64,000 nucleotides of DNA, taken from contig CAZJLR010000011.1 in the NCBI GenBank assembly GCA_964546815.1, positions 62,001 through 126,000 on the forward strand, read 5' to 3'. Shown here piece after piece: positions 61,935 through 64,000 of the stretch; within the stretch, counting starts at the first letter, position 1; every line of letters starts with the position of its first letter. The notes beneath the pieces are model-generated. The model was not told the DNA's origin. It did no database searches and saw nothing but the letters and a program-made list of their open reading frames with translations. The position numbers and the translations under genes were made by a program. The DNA is from JAIEPM01 sp964546815 (lineage in GTDB: Bacteria > Cyanobacteriota > Vampirovibrionia > Obscuribacterales > Obscuribacteraceae).

Positions 61935-62840
61935 TCAGGGCCAAACTTCCCTATAGCCATCGAATTCGGCAGGCCAGATGCCTTTGCCTTGAATTTCTTC
62001 TGCCTCCGCCGGGGTAATGCGCAAGAAGTAAACATCATCGTTTACAGTGTCTTCGGCCAAATACCACCATTCGCCACATGATTGGCAACGTTTTAGATGT
62101 AGCCACATGGTTCGTGAACAAATCGAACGAAGGGTCGCAAGCTCAGGCATGTTCTCATCTGTGGACAGGATCCTTGAGTATCGGCTTGGTAGAGTAATAC
62201 AATAGCATTCTCGCCCAGGAAGCCTATCGAGAAACTGCTTTAATCGTTGCCTTGTCGCCGCAACGGCTTTGTCATCGTTGAAATCTAAGGCGATCAATTC
62301 GAGAAACAAGTCTTTCTCAATTTCCCTCTCAAGCTCATCATAATGAGTGTAAAGCCACTCACTAAACGAATTCCGAAGGTCATCTTCTCTTGCAAATGAC
62401 CACAAAATATCCAAAATAGATTTTGAAAGACTCTTTTCTAAAGGACTTATCCAACCTAAACCACCGCATCTACATAGAAACTTGCGCGAGCCCATGCCAT
62501 CAGGGGTTCCAGTGCCGTGGCACCGAGGGCAAACAATCGCTTCGATGGGGCACGCAGGCATTAGAGTGGAAAGCTCTGGAAAATTCCTAGCAGCCTGACA
62601 GAGTGCAGTTCGTATCCAAAAGGGATTCTTCTCGACATCAGCATTGCCTGAAATATTGTCGCGAAAGAGAACAGTTCCGTCAGTACGAAGTGCAAATAAT
62701 CCATTCCAAACATGGCAGACAGGCACGGCGTCAATTCTTCTGCTGAAATTGCGAAGTTTATTCGGATCTGGTTCAGAGCTATTTACGAACGCCACCAACC
62801 GCGATCGGATGAGAGCTTGAGTATTTGTGTCGAGCTCCAT
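61935..62840 (-). CDS. Uncharacterised protein with Cys-rich zinc-ribbon-like motifs
   Basis: A 301-residue protein; ATG 62840 has GAGG nine bases upstream, whereas the ATG at 62855 does not. A DnaJ-like Cys-rich segment is seen: Cys104-Pro-Arg-Cys107-His-Gly-x-Gly and Cys123-Arg-Cys125-Gly-Gly. A second pair 'CQSCGEWW' lies near residue 257. Zinc binding is likely. 'EDTVNDDVYFLRITPAEAEEI' near the C-terminus resembles immunity- or SMI1-type neighbours but is not diagnostic. No export signal. It is the first gene of a run with the lectin kinase 81 bases downstream. Confidence 0.7.
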   Translation of the reverse strand: MELDTNTQALIRSRLVAFVNSSEPDPNKLRNFSRRIDAVPVCHVWNGLFALRTDGTVLFRDNISGNADVEKNPFWIRTALCQAARNFPELSTLMPACPIEAIVCPRCHGTGTPDGMGSRKFLCRCGGLGWISPLEKSLSKSILDILWSFAREDDLRNSFSEWLYTHYDELEREIEKDLFLELIALDFNDDKAVAATRQRLKQFLDRLPGRECYCITLPSRYSRILSTDENMPELATLRSICSRTMWLHLKRCQSCGEWWYLAEDTVNDDVYFLRITPAEAEEIQGKGIWPAEFDGYREVWP

Positions 62841-62988
62841 AAATCTCATCCTCATTTCCGAGCGAAGCAGCTACAAGCCGAATCTAATCATGGAGTCCAG
62901 AAGGATATTATAATCTAAGAGGAATTGCTTGCCGACGCAAATCATGCTTTTAATTTCAACGGTTAAACTGATTTTTCAGGACTCTCTT

Positions 62989-63462
62989 ATGTCGCCAACC
63001 GAATTCAATTTGCCCAAGGGCATCAACTTTAATTGCACAGAGAGCGTCCCTATTACCGTTTTGTCAAAAGCTCTTTGTCGCGTAGCTGCATTTCTTCAAG
63101 ACCTGGATTCATCCGCAGAACTTCTGCGCTACGAAGACTGGTGGGAGCACGACGGGCTTCACTTCTATAAAGGGCCAATGAATTTTCATCAACTCTTTGC
63201 GCTGGTGGAATCTCCGCGAGCGTTGCTGGAATCTATGCAAGGAGATGATTTCGTCTTTGTAGGCGTTTTAGCTGCTGATGCCTCGTGGTATCTTCGGTTT
63301 TATGTTGCATGGGATGACGAAGGGAAAGAATTATTTGGACGATTTGACATCACGTTATCTGAATCAACTGCAGAAAAATTTGGCAAACTGATACTCGAAG
63401 AAGGTGAAATTTCCATGATGAAGGAGGATGCTCTATGCTACTACAAATCATGCAAGCGTTAG
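62989..63462 (+). CDS. Small uncharacterised alpha/beta protein
   Basis: A 157-residue protein. ATG 62989 follows CAGGA eight bases away; an upstream in-frame TTG at 62929 also has a strong AGAGG site and would add 20 residues. The protein is acidic and aromatic ('YEDWWEHDGLHFY', 'ASWYLRFYVAWDDEGKELFGRFDI'), a style common to small immunity proteins, and ends 'CYYKSCKR'. No family is recognised. It precedes the barstar-like gene by 73 bases on the same strand. Confidence 0.7.
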   Translation: MSPTEFNLPKGINFNCTESVPITVLSKALCRVAAFLQDLDSSAELLRYEDWWEHDGLHFYKGPMNFHQLFALVESPRALLESMQGDDFVFVGVLAADASWYLRFYVAWDDEGKELFGRFDITLSESTAEKFGKLILEEGEISMMKEDALCYYKSCKR

Positions 63463-63535
63463 TCACACTGCAAAGGTCCAGGCGTATTGACGCAAACCGG
63501 GATTACATGAATCTTTCTCAATTGAGGTAAATTGG

Positions 63536-64000
63536 GTGGCGGCGTTTGAAAGTCTGGATTGGCGAAGGATAGATGTAACAGCAATTGTGGGCTTTGCCGG
63601 AATTGCAACAATAGAACCTAAACGTGCGGACGCTTGTCGAACATGGCTTCGCAACGAACGCTATGAAATAAGGTCCTTCGATTGCTCAAAAGGAACCGGA
63701 GCAATTGTTCTTCAACTTGCGCAGATGTTGGACTGGCAAAAACAGTTCGGTTATGAATTAGAGCCAGACTGTAGAAATCTTGATGCAATGCGTGATGGAT
63801 TATCATACTTAGAGACAAATGAAGAGTTTAGTGGAACTGTTCTTGAATTTTCCTGTCCAGAGTCGATTCCGAAAGAGGACTCTGAATGGTTCAAAGGATT
63901 GCTCGCTATTATTCAAGAGCAAAGTCGCAGGCAGCTTGCATTGGGTAATCGATTGTTCGCACTCCTGGTTTTGTCGGATGACAAATCACCGCTAATTGGC
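63536..64000 (+). CDS. Barstar-like protein, cut by the right edge
   Basis: The first 155 codons of a protein that runs off the window. GTG 63536 follows TGAGG eight bases away; an in-frame TGA at 63488 limits the start. After a 40-residue lead, residues about 43-95 resemble the barnase inhibitor barstar: 'YEIRSFDCSKG', then a helix, 'FGYELEPDCRNLDAMRDGL' (barstar pattern FGxNxDAL-x-D-x-L with a short insert). Barstars neutralise secreted ribonucleases. The C-terminal part seen is helical. No barnase-like toxin is in view. The assignment is by motif only. Confidence 0.6.
   Translation, partial: MAAFESLDWRRIDVTAIVGFAGIATIEPKRADACRTWLRNERYEIRSFDCSKGTGAIVLQLAQMLDWQKQFGYELEPDCRNLDAMRDGLSYLETNEEFSGTVLEFSCPESIPKEDSEWFKGLLAIIQEQSRRQLALGNRLFALLVLSDDKSPLIG

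Noticed and set aside
1..64000. tRNA, rRNA, insertion sequences or phage genes
   Set aside because: I looked for T-arm-like motifs, transposase motifs and terminal repeats while reading and found none that I could defend.

Overview
The window is 64 kb of gene-dense bacterial chromosome of moderate GC. It has no rRNA, tRNA, CRISPR, phage or insertion-sequence signature that I could find. The gene set combines LysM envelope proteins, Ser/Thr kinase folds, tandem histidine kinases, TPR/Sel1 repeat proteins, a secreted TPR-CHAT protein and two giant beta-helix adhesin-like proteins. This suits a large-genome, surface-active, Gram-negative-type environmental bacterium. A non-photosynthetic relative of Cyanobacteria (Melainabacteria/Obscuribacterales type) is my best guess from overall gene flavour. 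No phylogenetic marker is present to prove it.

Layout. 1-10.4 kb is a LysM and kinase-fold neighbourhood: a very large LysM protein cut by the left edge, two more LysM proteins on the opposite strand, a pseudokinase with a small partner, a beta-rich protein, and a fusion of a response-regulator receiver to an active-looking Ser/Thr kinase. 10.5-19.4 kb holds mixed single genes: a secreted Ser/Gln-rich protein, a TPR protein, an exported 17-residue-repeat protein, a prolyl-4-hydroxylase-like oxygenase, a HEPN-like/CBS protein, a YajO-type aldo-keto reductase, a CPHC thioredoxin-fold protein, a GntR regulator facing a small membrane protein across a palindromic operator, and a degenerate 2H phosphoesterase. 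19.6-28 kb holds the exported TPR-CHAT protease-like protein, a secreted protein, a small pilin-like protein, a TPR protein with a duplicated unknown domain, and a fatty acid desaturase.

28.7-37.3 kb contains a 994-residue tandem histidine kinase, a toxin-antitoxin-like pair whose upstream gene carries an in-frame amber codon, a Cys-motif/FecR-like membrane protein with a small exported partner, a pentapeptide-repeat protein with a SWIM-like finger, and a Sel1-repeat protein. 37.4-58.1 kb is almost entirely two convergent giant genes (4125 and 2730 codons). They share an N-terminal region, a repositioned 'VPQNVVL' module, a FecR-like domain and a C-terminal tail; the second also has a PE_PGRS-like Gly-rich core. 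Upstream of the second giant, on the same strand, lies an 1111-residue paralogue of the tandem histidine kinase with a bulb-type (mannose-binding-type) lectin inserted in its second extracytoplasmic sensor. The right end holds two uncharacterised proteins and a barstar-like protein cut by the edge.

The most interesting reading is inferential: a lectin-bearing two-kinase sensor sits next to giant exported surface proteins that lack a recognisable autotransporter barrel, so the region may be a glycan-sensing and adhesion locus with its own export or anchoring tail.
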